Assembly: GCF_017305915.1 (NCBI RefSeq)
Contig: NZ_JAFKJN010000018.1
Coordinates: 124,001 to 188,000 of the forward strand
Length of the DNA: 64,000 bases
Source: Reyranella sp.
GTDB taxonomy: Bacteria; Pseudomonadota; Alphaproteobacteria; Reyranellales; Reyranellaceae
Reading direction: 5' to 3'
In this document: positions 1 through 9,600 of the stretch, piece after piece
How the letters are laid out: each line of letters starts with the position of its first letter
How positions within the stretch are numbered: position 1 is the stretch's first letter
Notes under the pieces: model-generated
What the model saw: the letters and a program-made list of their open reading frames with translations, nothing else
Databases searched by the model: none
Told to the model about the DNA's origin: nothing
Position numbers and translations under genes: made by a program

Positions 1-802
1 GATGCGCGCCGACCCAGGCGATCGCCGTCGTCACCGGATGGAGGCCCCTGGCCTTGCAGAAGCCGACATACTTCTCCGCCACCTCGAACATCCACCGATC
101 GCCGTAGCGCGCCTCGTACATCTTGTTGGTGCGCAGCCGGCCGGTGGCGTTGCTCGAATACTTGCCCGACAGCAGCCCCGCCGCGGCCGGGCTGTAGGGG
201 ATGACGCCGATGCCGTTGTGCTCGGCCATCGGCAGGATCTCGACCTCGGCCTGGCGCTTCACCAGGTTGTACATCGGCTGCGTCACCTGCAGGCGCGCCC
301 AGTTGTTCCTCTCCTGGAGGTCGACCGCGCGCTGGGTCTGCCACGCCGACCAGTTGCTGACCGCGGGATAGATCACCTTGCCGGCGCGCACCAGGTCCTC
401 CAGGCCGCGCATCGATTCCTCGATCGGCACCAGGGCGTCGTAGCGGTGCAGGAACAGCACGTCGATCCGGTCGGTCTGCAAGCGGCGCAGGCAGCCCTCG
501 ATCGCCTCGATGACGTGACGGCGCGAGGTGCCGCGCGCGTTGAGGTCGGGCCGGATCTGGGCGTTGACCTTGGTGGTGAGGACGAGGTCGTTGCGATGGC
601 CCTGGATCAGCCGGCCGAGGATCTCCTCCGAGACGCCCTTGTTGTACTCGTTGGCGGTGTCGAAGAAGTTGATGCCGGCGTCGCGGCACGCCTTGTACAT
701 CGCGCCCGACGTCGCCTCGTCGGCATCGCCGCCGAACGACATGGTGCCGAAGCACAGTTGCGAAACCTGAACGCCGGTGCGGCCGAGAAGCTTGTATCTC
801 AT
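1..802 (-). CDS. Aldo/keto reductase, C-terminus outside the window
   Basis: The minus-strand frame opens with an ATG at 800-802 and stays open to the edge of the window, so about 267 residues are visible and the end is missing. The N-terminus MRYKLLGRTGVQVSQLCFGT is typical of NADPH-dependent aldo/keto reductases. The family tetrad can be followed: Asp in FFDTANEY, Tyr in the same motif, Lys in TTKV and His in FLHRYD. The enzyme would reduce carbonyls, or oxidise alcohols, in a TIM-barrel fold in the cytoplasm; the substrate cannot be read from the sequence. The overlapping plus-strand reading frame is an antisense shadow. Confidence 0.9.
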   Translation of the reverse strand, partial: MRYKLLGRTGVQVSQLCFGTMSFGGDADEATSGAMYKACRDAGINFFDTANEYNKGVSEEILGRLIQGHRNDLVLTTKVNAQIRPDLNARGTSRRHVIEAIEGCLRRLQTDRIDVLFLHRYDALVPIEESMRGLEDLVRAGKVIYPAVSNWSAWQTQRAVDLQERNNWARLQVTQPMYNLVKRQAEVEILPMAEHNGIGVIPYSPAAAGLLSGKYSSNATGRLRTNKMYEARYGDRWMFEVAEKYVGFCKARGLHPVTTAIAWVGAH

Positions 803-854
803 GGCCTGTTCTAGGCCAGCCGGTTCCCGGCCCGCAAGCTTCGGCTTCTTCGTG

Positions 855-1121
855 TCACTTCGGTTTTGCCGGCTCCAGCAGCTTCACACCGTCGACCGTC
901 AGCGTGATCGATTCCGGCGGGTCGCCGTCGGCGCGCAGCCAGCCGCGCGCAACGGCGACGCGGATCGCCGCGTCGATCGCGTCGCGGTTGGCGGTCGCGA
1001 GCTTGCCTTGCACCTTGTCGACATGCGTCCAGGTCGGCGGCGGCCGCCGCCCCGTCAGCTCGCGCACCGCCGAAAGCAGGGCTGTCAGGAACTGAGCAGG
1101 ACTTTGCGTCGGGCTGGCCAT
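855..1121 (-). CDS. Small hypothetical protein, winged-helix-like
   Basis: An 88-residue frame, starting MASPTQSPAQ. It has no signal peptide or membrane segment. The C-terminal half (AIRVAVARGWLRADGD then ITLTVDGVKLL) resembles the recognition helix and wing hairpin of small winged-helix domains, but this is a pattern impression, not a family assignment. It lies upstream of the aldo/keto reductase on the same strand with a gap of about 50 bases and could be co-transcribed with it. Confidence 0.55.
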   Translation of the reverse strand: MASPTQSPAQFLTALLSAVRELTGRRPPPTWTHVDKVQGKLATANRDAIDAAIRVAVARGWLRADGDPPESITLTVDGVKLLEPAKPK

Positions 1122-1204
1122 CGCCGCGAGTATAGGCGCCTGCCCGCTCGCCCGTCCGGTCGAAATGAAGCCCTGCTACCTCAAGCGTGAGGCCAGTTGG
1201 CCAC

Positions 1205-1612
1205 TTAGACCAGCCAGTTCTCGACCCGTAAGCCCGGCACGCGACGGAACTCGCGAAGATTGTTGGTGACGACCATCAGGCCGAGTGCCACCGCCTGCGC
1301 CGCAATCATCAGATCCAAAGCGCCGATGCGCGTCCCGGCCCGCTCGAGGTCCAAGCGAAGGGTGGCATAGACCGGCACGAAGCCGCGCTCGAACTCGAGG
1401 ACGACGAACGGTCGAAGGAAAGCGGCCGCCGCGGCCGCGTTGCGCTCTGGCGCAGCCGATTTCAGCGCCCCGAACGCCAATTCAGCCTCGCTGATCGCCG
1501 AAACACCGACCTCGCCCGGCACGTGCCGGCGCAGGTGCCGCAAAAGCGGTTCGGAACGTCGTCGCAGCGCCTCGATGCAGATGTCCGTATCGAGCAGATG
1601 CGTCAGGGCCAT
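1205..1612 (-). CDS. vapC: VapC-type PIN-domain ribonuclease toxin
   Basis: A 135-residue PIN-domain protein. The acidic residues that bind Mg2+ in PIN nucleases are visible: Asp in HLLDTDICIEAL near the N-terminus, Glu in SEAELAFG, and Asp in GALDLMIAAQA, followed by the TNNLREF segment near the C-terminus. Length is normal for VapC. The ATG at 1610-1612 lies inside the end of the upstream antitoxin gene (10-base overlap), which is typical translational coupling in these operons and decides the start. Toxins of this family cleave tRNA or rRNA until neutralised by the cognate antitoxin. The specific RNA target is unknown. Confidence 0.9.
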   Translation of the reverse strand: MALTHLLDTDICIEALRRRSEPLLRHLRRHVPGEVGVSAISEAELAFGALKSAAPERNAAAAAAFLRPFVVLEFERGFVPVYATLRLDLERAGTRIGALDLMIAAQAVALGLMVVTNNLREFRRVPGLRVENWLV

Positions 1613-1836
1613 TTGAAGACGCGCTTCTGCGGCGCGGCCGTGTGCCGGCGTATCGGATGTTTGGGATCTGCGAGCGAATAGGCCTCCTCGACCGAAGCCC
1701 ACGGATCGTCCTTCGCCAGCAGCATCACCCCGCCGGCAACGCGCTTCACATAAACTTCGTCGCCTTCGAAGCGGAATTCCTTCGGCAGGCGCACCGCCTG
1801 GCTGCGGCCGTTCCTGAAGAGCCTGGCCGTCTGCAT
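1603..1836 (-). CDS. vapB: VapB-type antitoxin (AbrB-like N-terminus)
   Basis: A 77-residue protein starting MQTARLFRNGRSQAVRLPKE, the swapped-hairpin AbrB/SpoVT DNA-binding motif found in VapB antitoxins. The C-terminal part (residues 45-77) would wrap around the PIN toxin. The start is supported by AAGGACAAGCCG directly upstream of the ATG at 1834-1836. The frame can be extended upstream without similarity to the family. It is the first gene of the operon and overlaps vapC. The complex probably represses its own promoter through the palindrome at 1855-1870. Confidence 0.88.
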   Translation of the reverse strand: MQTARLFRNGRSQAVRLPKEFRFEGDEVYVKRVAGGVMLLAKDDPWASVEEAYSLADPKHPIRRHTAAPQKRVFKWP

Positions 1837-1854
1837 CGGCTTGTCCTTTTGGTC

Positions 1855-1870
1855 TATACCATCTGGTATA
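1855..1870. promoter_or_regulatory. Palindromic operator upstream of vapBC
   Basis: TATACC-atct-GGTATA is a perfect 6-bp inverted repeat with a 4-base spacer. It lies 18 bases before the vapB start codon in an AT-rich patch of a GC-rich region. Autoregulation through such a site is known for VapBC complexes; binding here is inferred. Confidence 0.65.
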
Positions 1871-1973
1871 TATCGTTCCGGCGCTTCGCTCAATCGCGGC
1901 GCGGAACGGGTTTTCCGCCTGCTCATCGGCCGATTCCCTTTCCTGCTTCCAGCAAAGCCCCTACCCTCGCGGG

Positions 1974-3587
1974 ATGCAAGGCGAACACACCTACGACTTC
2001 ATCGTCACCGGCGCGGGCTCGGCGGGCTGCGCCGTCGCCGGCCGGCTGAGCGAGGACGGCAAGTATCGCGTGCTGCTGCTCGAGGCGGGGCCGCGCGACA
2101 GCTATCCGTGGATCCACATCCCGCTCGGCTACCACAAGACCTTCAACAATCCGCGCGTGAACTGGATGTTCGATTCGGAGCCCGAGCCCGAATTGAACGA
2201 CCGCATCATGTACCAGCCGCGCGGCAAGGTGCTGGGCGGCACCAGCTCGATCAACGGCATGGTCTACATGCGCGGCAATTCAGCCGACTACGACGAATGG
2301 CGCCAGCGCGGCTGCGAAGGCTGGGACTACGATTCGGTCCTGCCCTACTTCAAGCGCGCCGAGGACAACGGGCGCGGGCCCGACCCCTTCCACGGCAGCG
2401 GCGGCCCGCTCAAGGTGTCCGACCATGCCTGGCAGCCGACGCTCGCCAAGGCGATGCACGACGCCGCGGTCGAAGCCGGCATCCCGGCCAATCCCGACTT
2501 CAACGGCGCCAACCAGGAAGGCGTCGGCTACTACCAGACCACCATCAGCCGCTCGCGCCGCTGGTCGAGCGCCCGCGCCTATCTCGGCCCCGCGAAGAAT
2601 CGCAAGAATTTGACCATCGCCACCTCGGCGCACGCCACGCGTCTGCTGATAGAGAACGGCCGTTGCGTCGGCGTCGAGTACCGCACGCCCGACGGGCCGG
2701 TGCAGGCGCGCGCCAGCCGCGAGGTCATCGTGTCGGGCGGAGTCTACGGCTCGCCGCAGCTCCTCATGCTGTCGGGGCTGGGGCCGGCCGAGCATCTCAA
2801 GCAGCACGGCATCGCCGTGGTCCGCGACATGCCGGGCGTCGGCAGCCACCTGCACGACCATTTCAATACCTATGTCGCGTACAAGTGCGCCCAGCCCGTC
2901 ACCATGAACGACCTGGTCAACAGCCTGCCGCGGCGCATCCTGGCGGCGGCGCAATACGCCTTCGGCCGCACCGGGCCGCTTGCCAGCATGGGCCTCTATG
3001 TCGGCGCCATGGTGCGCAGCGACCGGCGGCTCGAGCGGCCGGACCTGCAGATCAACATGTTCGCCTGGGCGATCCGCGAGCGGAGCCGGCACGGCGTGGT
3101 GCCGCAGCCCTTCTCCGCCTTCGGCCTCAGCCCCGTGCATCTGCGGCCCGACGGCCGCGGCACGGTGCGGCTGAAGTCGCCCGATCCGCTGGCGCCGCCG
3201 GAGATCCGCTTCAACTTCCTGAAGAGCGCCAACGACTACCACGCCCTGATCCAGGGCATGCGGATCTGCCGCGAGATCGCCAGGCAGCCGGCGCTAAAGC
3301 CTTTCATCGTCGAGGAAATCCTGCCGGGGCCGCAGGTCGTCGAGGACGCCGATCTCAAGGCCGACATCCGCGCCCGTGGCGTCTCCAACCTGCACCCGGT
3401 CGGCACCTGCCGCATGGGCCGCGAGGTCGACGCCGTCGTCGACCCGCAACTGCGGGTCCATGGCATCGACGGGCTGCGCGTGGCCGACGCCTCGATCATG
3501 CCGTCGATCGTGGCCGGCAACACCAACGCGCCCTCGATCATGATCGGCGAGAAGTGCGCCGACATGGTGCGGTCCGCGGCCGCGTGA
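1974..3587 (+). CDS. GMC-family FAD oxidoreductase (choline dehydrogenase-like)
   Basis: A 537-residue flavoprotein, normal GMC length. The FAD-binding GAGSAG motif is at residues 13-18, the second nucleotide-binding element EAGP near 36, the GMC signature GKVLGGTSSINGMVYMRG near 85-102, and the C-terminal catalytic region contains the conserved His of NLHPVGTCRMG and the NTNAPSIMIGEK end motif. Family members oxidise alcohols such as choline or glucose; the substrate is not evident and BetB or BetI partners are absent, so betA is not assigned. It is followed directly by intergenic repeat copy R1. Confidence 0.92.
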   Translation: MQGEHTYDFIVTGAGSAGCAVAGRLSEDGKYRVLLLEAGPRDSYPWIHIPLGYHKTFNNPRVNWMFDSEPEPELNDRIMYQPRGKVLGGTSSINGMVYMRGNSADYDEWRQRGCEGWDYDSVLPYFKRAEDNGRGPDPFHGSGGPLKVSDHAWQPTLAKAMHDAAVEAGIPANPDFNGANQEGVGYYQTTISRSRRWSSARAYLGPAKNRKNLTIATSAHATRLLIENGRCVGVEYRTPDGPVQARASREVIVSGGVYGSPQLLMLSGLGPAEHLKQHGIAVVRDMPGVGSHLHDHFNTYVAYKCAQPVTMNDLVNSLPRRILAAAQYAFGRTGPLASMGLYVGAMVRSDRRLERPDLQINMFAWAIRERSRHGVVPQPFSAFGLSPVHLRPDGRGTVRLKSPDPLAPPEIRFNFLKSANDYHALIQGMRICREIARQPALKPFIVEEILPGPQVVEDADLKADIRARGVSNLHPVGTCRMGREVDAVVDPQLRVHGIDGLRVADASIMPSIVAGNTNAPSIMIGEKCADMVRSAAA

Positions 3588-3597
3588 GCGGCGTGCG

Positions 3598-3724
3598 CTA
3601 GAGCGATTTCCGGGCAGATGGAACCCCTCGCGGTTCCATCTGCCCGGAAATGCGCGCACGGGGGTTGTTGTTGCAGCAGGCATATTCCGTTCGGCTGATT
3701 CCAGCCGAACGGAATATGCTCTAG
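3598..3724. repeat. Dispersed palindromic repeat, family 1, copy R1 (full length)
   Basis: A 127-base intergenic element bounded by CTAGAGC and GCTCTAG. It contains two strong hairpins: module A with 20-base arms (3606-3625 and 3632-3651) around GGGCAGATGGAACC, and module B with 18-base arms (3680-3697 and 3702-3719) around TTCCGTTCGGCTG. Copy R5 has the same length in the opposite orientation. There is no reading frame of its own. Confidence 0.85.
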
Positions 3725-3833
3725 ACGGCCCAGTTACCGAAATCCGGGCGTCAACTATCCGTGACCGCGCCAGGAACACGCGGGGCCTGCATCTTCACAG
3801 ACTCGCCGCCTGGGGTCGTGTAGACCTACCCCC

Positions 3834-5117
3834 ATGGGCAGGGGCATCGCGGCTGTGGGGACGGCCGCCTTTCTGGTGTTCGGACTCGTCTCGACCGGCC
3901 GCGCCGCGGTTTCGGATGGGATCGACATGGCCGCGGCCGAGGAACGGCTGCTCGGGCCCGCCGACGAGGGTGCGCGCGACCAGGCCCTGCTGCCCTTCAA
4001 GCGCCAGCTCCAGGCCAGCGGCTTCGTCACCGGCTCGCTCGCCGATTCGCTCGAGATCGCGGGCGTGCCCGCCTCGAGCCAGCTCGAGGCATTGCAGGCG
4101 CTCGCCGCGCAGCTCGACATCGAGCACGACGTCAGGACCGGCGACCGCTTTTATGTGCGGCACGAGCAGAGCTTCACGCTGGCGGGCGACCGCATCGGCG
4201 TCGGCCGCGTGCTGTGGCTCGAGCTCGCGACCAAGGCCAGGGGCACGATCGCGATCCATCGCTTCCGGCCGAAAGGCGGCAGCGAGCAGTTCTGGCTGGC
4301 CGGCGGCCACGGCGCGGCGCCGCCGTTCATGAGCCAGCCGCTGGGCACGATGACGGTCACCTCGGGCTTCGGCCTGCGGGCCGATCCGCTCGACCATCCG
4401 TCGAGCGGCACCATGCCGGCGGTGGTCACGGTGACGGAGCCGGCGTCGCCGCCGAAGCCGCCGGAAATGGAAGCCTCGCCGCAGGAGGTTCGCGCCGCCA
4501 ACCGCGCCTTCGCCGGCTTCGACGGCGGCTCGCTCGGCAGCGCGCGCGACGCCGGCGGCCGCAACGCCGACATCGACCGCATCATGGCCGCGCGCCGCCA
4601 GCGCGCGCTCGAGGCCGAGGAGCACAACCGCGAGGAAGAAGCCGCAACCACGCCCAGGCCCGCGCCCGAGCCGAAGGTCGAGGCGCCGGCCGAGCCCGCG
4701 GTACGCCAGCTCTTCATGCACGAGGGCCTCGACCTGCTCGCCAACCTCGGCACGCCGGTCTATGCCGCGGGCGACGGCGTGGTCGCCAGCCTCGGCCCCA
4801 ACGGCGGCTACGGCAACTTCATCCGTCTCGCGCATGCCGACCGGCTGGCCACGATCTACGGCCACCTGTCGCGCTTCGCACCGGGCCTCGCGGCGGGCCA
4901 GCCGGTGACGCGCGGCGAGCTGATCGGCTTCGTCGGCAGCACCGGCCGCTCGACCGGCGCGCATCTGCATTTCGAGATCCAGAGCAACGGCCGCCCGATC
5001 AACCCGGCGACGGCGCCGGCGATGCGCTGCCCGCAGCTCGGCGGCGCCGACCTCACGGCCTTCAGGAAGCAGGTCGCGGCCTCGCTCGCCGAGCGCGAGC
5101 GCGAAAACCGACTCTAG
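3834..5117 (+). CDS. Exported M23-family (LytM-type) peptidase
   Basis: A 427-residue protein with an N-terminal signal peptide (about residues 1-24). The C-terminal domain has the M23 zinc site: His and Asp of HEGLD at about 296-300, the YGHLS motif, and HLHFE at about 377-381, with the STGAHLHFE context typical of lysostaphin-like endopeptidases. The upstream FGLRADP element that normally sits just before the HxxxD motif lies at about 178-184, separated by a roughly 110-residue Ala/Glu/Pro-rich insert. The likely role is cutting peptide cross-links in the periplasm. A paralogue lies at 22445-23572. The stop codon TAG is formed by the CTAG border of repeat copy R2. Confidence 0.88.
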   Translation: MGRGIAAVGTAAFLVFGLVSTGRAAVSDGIDMAAAEERLLGPADEGARDQALLPFKRQLQASGFVTGSLADSLEIAGVPASSQLEALQALAAQLDIEHDVRTGDRFYVRHEQSFTLAGDRIGVGRVLWLELATKARGTIAIHRFRPKGGSEQFWLAGGHGAAPPFMSQPLGTMTVTSGFGLRADPLDHPSSGTMPAVVTVTEPASPPKPPEMEASPQEVRAANRAFAGFDGGSLGSARDAGGRNADIDRIMAARRQRALEAEEHNREEEAATTPRPAPEPKVEAPAEPAVRQLFMHEGLDLLANLGTPVYAAGDGVVASLGPNGGYGNFIRLAHADRLATIYGHLSRFAPGLAAGQPVTRGELIGFVGSTGRSTGAHLHFEIQSNGRPINPATAPAMRCPQLGGADLTAFRKQVAASLAERERENRL

Positions 5118-5190
5118 AGCACATTCCGTTCGGCTGGAATCAGCCGAACGGAATGTGCCCGCTGAAACCAGCAACGCCCAGTCGCTCTAG
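5114..5190. repeat. Dispersed palindromic repeat, family 1, copy R2 (module B only)
   Basis: 77 bases from CTAG at 5114-5117 to CTAG at 5187-5190. It carries only hairpin B (ACATTCCGTTCGGCTG, gaat, then the inverse) followed by a short tail. The left CTAG overlaps the end of the M23 peptidase gene and supplies its TAG stop. Confidence 0.82.
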
Positions 5191-5193
5191 CCG

Positions 5194-6000
5194 TCACGCG
5201 TGATGCCAGTTGGCCGCCAGTGCCGGCGCCAGCGACTGGGCGAGGTCCGGCGGCAGGGTGGCCTGGCCGGCACCCGGCGCTGAAAAGGCGGCCATCGCCT
5301 GCACGAGCTGCTCGACCCCGGCATCGCCGATCCCGTAGCCGTCCGCCGTCTCGACCTCGCCCAGATGGTTGGCGCCGCCGTCGAACCAGTCGGCGAGCGT
5401 CAGGGTCTGCGGCCGGCCGACCACCGACATCACCAGGTCGTGGCCGGACTGCGCCAACCAGAGCTGGTCGTAGGCAATCCCCGAGCCGAAGCTCGCCACG
5501 TCCGTGCGATCGCCCGACTGGATGTGCAGGACGTCGTTGCCCGCCCCATTGGCGATCGCGAAATGATTGGTGCCGCCATTGTCGGTCACCGAGACTCCGT
5601 CGGCCGCGATGGTCGTGGTGTTGCCGGCGCCGCTGATGCCGAGATAGTCGCCGGCGCCGGCCAAGGTCACGGCCGAGCCGTCGCCGAGATTGTTGATGCC
5701 GGTGTCGGCGCCGGTCACCGTCACGGTCTGGCTGCCGTACAGGATCAGGTAGTTGCGGTCGCCGGTGCTCGAGACGATGGCACCGCTGCCGGAGAACTGG
5801 CCGATCTGATGGTCGCCGGTCATCCACGTGAGGTTGCCGGTACCGGAGTCGCGCACCGACAGGCCGGCGCCGGTGAGCGTGGTCGTGTTGCCGCTCGACT
5901 GGGCGGTCAGCTCCATCGCATCGCCGGCGGCGTCCAGACTGATGTCGAGGCCGGTCCCGGCGTTGAATACCAGGGTGTTCTCGCCGGTGACCGTCACCAT
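5194..6000 (-). pseudogene. C-terminal segment of the RTX-like secreted repeat protein (out of frame with the main gene)
   Basis: In this frame the repeat protein continues from MVTVTGENTLVF to the natural end NWHHA. The last 150 residues match the C-terminal module of RTX proteins secreted by type I systems: NGAGNDVL, then an FGSGIAYDQLWL, LADWFDGG, ETADGYGI series like the haemolysin-type calcium-binding related domain, then LVQAMAAF and a terminal APALAANW. Type I secretion is therefore inferred. It is separated from the N-terminal part by two frame breaks near 6030 and 6470. If these are sequencing or assembly errors in the tandem repeat, it is simply the end of the gene that starts at 10129. 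Confidence 0.7.
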
Positions 6001-6682
6001 CTGATTGCTGCCGGCGACGGTGATGGCACCGTGATGTGGTCGCCCGTCACCGTCGTGGTGTCGCCCGACCCGTTCATGTTCATGGTGTCGCCGGCCGCCG
6101 AGAGCGTGATGGCGATGGTGTCGCCCATGTTGTTGATGCCGGTGTCCTGGCCGGTCACCGTCACCGATTGCGTCCCGGTCAGGATCAGGTAGTTGCCACG
6201 GCCCGTGCTGACGATCGTGCCACCGCTGCCGTAGAACTCGCCGATCTGATGGTCGCCGGTCATCCACGTGAGGTTGCCGGTACCGGAGTCGCGCACCGAC
6301 AGGCCGGCGCCGGTGAGTGTGGTCGTGTTGCCGCTCGACTGGGCGGTCAGCTCCATCGCATCGCCGGCGGCGTCCAGACTGATGTCGAGGCCGGTCCCGG
6401 CGTTGAATACCAGGGTGTTCTCGCCGGTGACCGTCACCATCTGATTGCTGCCGGCGACGGTGATGGCTGATCGCCCGTCACCGTCGTCGTGTCGCCCGAC
6501 CCGTTCATGTTCATGGTGTCACCGGCGGCGCTCAGCGTGACGGCGATATTGTCGCCCATGTTGTTGATGCCGGTGTCCTCGCCGGTCACCGTCACCGATT
6601 GCGTGCCGGTCAGGATCAGGTAGTTGCCACGGCCCGTGCTGACGATCGTGCCGTTGCTGCCGTAGAACTCGCCGACCTCGTG
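5803..6682. repeat. 440-bp direct tandem duplication inside the RTX-like gene
   Basis: The segments 5803-6027 and 6243-6467 are identical except for one base seen (gtgagcgt against gtgagtgt), and the flanking parts of each 440-base unit are diverged copies. The period is not a multiple of three, and each unit ends with the same reading-frame break next to GCCATCACCG on the minus strand. Confidence 0.85.
5994..6440 (-). pseudogene. Middle segment of the RTX-like secreted repeat protein (second frame)
   Basis: This frame encodes the second tandem unit of the repeat protein (MVTVTGENTLVFNAG, later NYLILTGTQSVTVTGQ and DTMNMNGSGDTTTVTGD), then runs into the nonsense tail PSPSPAAIRW and a stop. 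The same nonsense tail ends the large upstream reading frame, because the same frame break occurs in both copies of the 440-base duplication. Removing one missing-base equivalent at each junction would join all three segments into one protein of about 1645 residues. Confidence 0.65.
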
Positions 6683-9600
6683 GTCGCCGGCGAGCGTCGT
6701 CGTGTCATCGGTGCCGACATCGCGAACCCACGAGCCCTCACCGGTCAGCACTGTCGTGTTGCCGGTCGACGATCCGTCGAGATCGATCGAATTGTCCGTG
6801 CCGCCGACCGTGACCGTATTGCCGCTGCCGCTTACGCCGGCGCTGCCATCGCTGCCGTGCAGGTCGGCCGTGCTGTTGGTGCCATCGAGCCGCGTGGTGT
6901 TGCCGACGCCCTCGTCGATCACGCTCGCCCGGTCGCCGGTCACGATGGTGGTGTCGTGGGTGCCGGTGACGTCGGTCGAGTTGTCCGAGCCGGCGAGATA
7001 GACCACGTTGTCCACGCCGCCGTTGGCCACCGTCGAGTGGTTGCCGTTGATGAACACCGGATCCTCGACGTCGAACAGGGCAACGGTGTTGAAGTCGCCA
7101 TCGCTCACCAGGGTGCCGCCTGCTCCGCTGACGGTCGCGCTCTGATTGTCGCCCTCGAGGTACCCCGAGTTGCCGAGCCCATCGTCGAAGAACGAGGCGC
7201 CGTCCCCCCACAGATAACCGCTATTGCCGAAGCCATCCTCGCCGAAGCTGATCGTGCCGAAATCGCTGAAGCTGGTGATGCTGTTGCCCGTGCCGAAGGC
7301 GCTGATGAAGTTGTGGAAACCCTCGTCGATGACCGACGAATTGTCGCCAATCATCGATACCGAATTGAACAGGTCCTGCACGGTGAGGTGGCCGAGGCTG
7401 TTGACGATGACGTCGTTGCCAATGCCGCCCACAATGCCGACCGAGCCGTCGGTCACGGTAATGGTCGAGCCGAACTGGTCGACGTCCACGCCGGTCGCGT
7501 CGATCGTGATGTCGTTGCCGCTGCCGGCGCCGCCGACGCTGCTGTCGGTACCGGTCATGCGGACCGAGTTGCCGCTGCCGTTCAGGGTCACCCGGTCGCC
7601 GTCGCCGGTGTCGAGCAGGGTCAGCCCGCTGCCGTTGATAGTGATGTTGTTGATCGACCCGCCCATCGTCACGATGGCGTCGTTGCCGTTGACGGTCAGC
7701 GAGGAGAAACTGCCGGACAGCGAGATCGTCTCGTTATTGCCGTTGGCGATCACGAAATCGTCGGCGTTGCTGTCGGTCAGCGTCGCGCCATTGCCGTTGA
7801 TCATCACGAAGCTGTTCTCGCCGCCGTCGATCGTGATGTTGCTGCCGCCGCTTCCGGTAATGAAGTTGTCGCCGCCGGTGATCTGCGCCACGGCGCCTTC
7901 GCCGACCGTCACTGTGCCGCCCTGGGTCGAGACCGCCGCGCTTCCGTCGTCGATGTTGGCGGTGCCGCCGGCCAGGGTGATCGTTTCGTTCGCACCCCAA
8001 CTGTTGACGATCGCCGAAACATCCCCGGCCGTGACCGTCGCCCTGTCGCCAAAGATGCCCGACACGTTGCCGACGCCGAGATCGGACAGGAAAGCGTCAG
8101 CCCCGCGGATGCTCACCGCATTGCCGTCGCTCGCGCCATCGAGGGCCAGGGTCGCCGAATCTCCCACGACGATCAGGTTGTTCGTCCCGCTTGCGGTGGC
8201 GCTGGCGCCATCGCCGAGCGTCACCGCCGCACCATCGGTCTCGAGGCTCGCGCGCTTGCCCTCGATCACGATCGTCGGCAGGACATAGATTTCCTCGCCA
8301 TCGGGACCAATGATCTTTTCCGGCTGGAGTCCCTCGGGGGTTTCGCTCGGGCTCTCGACCCTGGCGCCCGGCGGTAGGCTGATGATCGCCGGCCCCTCGA
8401 TGGTGGTGTCGTTGCCGCGAACGTTGATGGCGTCGCTGTTGCCCTGCTCCTTGACCGTTCCGCCGTTGCCGTCGATGTTCGTCGTGTTGCCTGACCCCTG
8501 CTGGTTCACGGTCGCGCCGTCGCCGGTGACGTTGGTGGTGTTGCCCGAGCCCTGGTCGGTGACCGTTCCGCCCTGGCCCTCGATGTTGTTGGTGTTGCCC
8601 GTGCCGCTCTCGTTCACGGTCCCGCCATTGCCGGTCACGTTGTTGGTGTTGCCCGAACCCTGTTCGTTAACCGTGCCACCTTCGCCCTGGATGTTGTTGG
8701 TATTGCCCGAGCCTTGCTCGTTGACCGTTCCACCTTCACCCTCAATGTTGTTGGTGTTGCCCGAGCCCTTCTCGTTGACCGTTCCGTCCTTGCCCTTAAT
8801 GTTGTTCGTGTTGTCGGAACCCTCGTCGACAATTACGCCGCGAATCTCGAAGATGTTGCTCGTATTGCCCGAGCCGACGTCGATGATCCTGGCGTCGCCG
8901 CCGGTGGCGTTCGCCGTGTTGCCCGTGCCGTCGATCGTCGCGGTTGCACCGTCGGCCACGTCCACGGTGTTGTTGTTGCCCGAGAGCGTTCCACTGGAGC
9001 CGCCGGAGAAACTCGCCGACGCGCCGCTCAACGCGATCACAGCACCCGCACCGACCACGGCGCCGGTGACGTTTCCGACCGTGTCCGTGTTGACCGAGAC
9101 AGCGTTGCGCGGATTGCCGCCGCCGGCCGGATCGAAAGCCTCGAGCTTCTCCGAAGAGGTTCCGTCAAGATTGAGCGTATAGGTGTCCCGCTGCAGCAGC
9201 GTCCCGTTCGGATCGGAGATCGTCGCGGTCACGCTGGTCGGCTTGCCTTGGGCGTCGCCGGTGCCCGACATCCCGACCGTCTTGCCGTTCAGCAGCTTGA
9301 CACCGGGCGGCAAGCTGTACGTGCACGAACCAGACAGGCCCGTCGAGTAGTTGAACCGGCCGGTGACGGAATTCCAATCGATCGTCAGGTTGTTGACGGC
9401 TGAGCCGAGCTGAGTGTTCTGGCATTTGCTGACGATCCAGCCGTTATAGTAGTAGTCGCGATAAAGCAGGGTACGGTTGACCGTCTCGGTGCTCTGGTTC
9501 CAGCCCTGAGCCGCTTGCTGGGCGGCCGAGCTGGTGGCGGTCAACACGCTCGAATCGGTCAGGCTCGTGATGGCCGAGATATTGACATTCTGGCTCCTCG

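Noticed and set aside
1974..3587. Choline dehydrogenase betA
   Set aside because: The GMC family is broad and the betaine pathway partners are absent from the window.
3598..3724. Family 1 repeat as an insertion sequence
   Set aside because: No reading frame for a transposase and no clear target duplication; better described as a non-autonomous palindromic repeat.
6599..8377. Long open frames on the plus strand opposite the repeat protein
   Set aside because: They mirror the codon pattern of the minus-strand repeats, have no start signal or domain, and the minus frame shows clear motifs (HELGH, RTX-like end).
8423..8870. Regular 54-bp repeats resembling a CRISPR array
   Set aside because: The units are in-frame coding repeats without unique spacers, and no cas genes are present.
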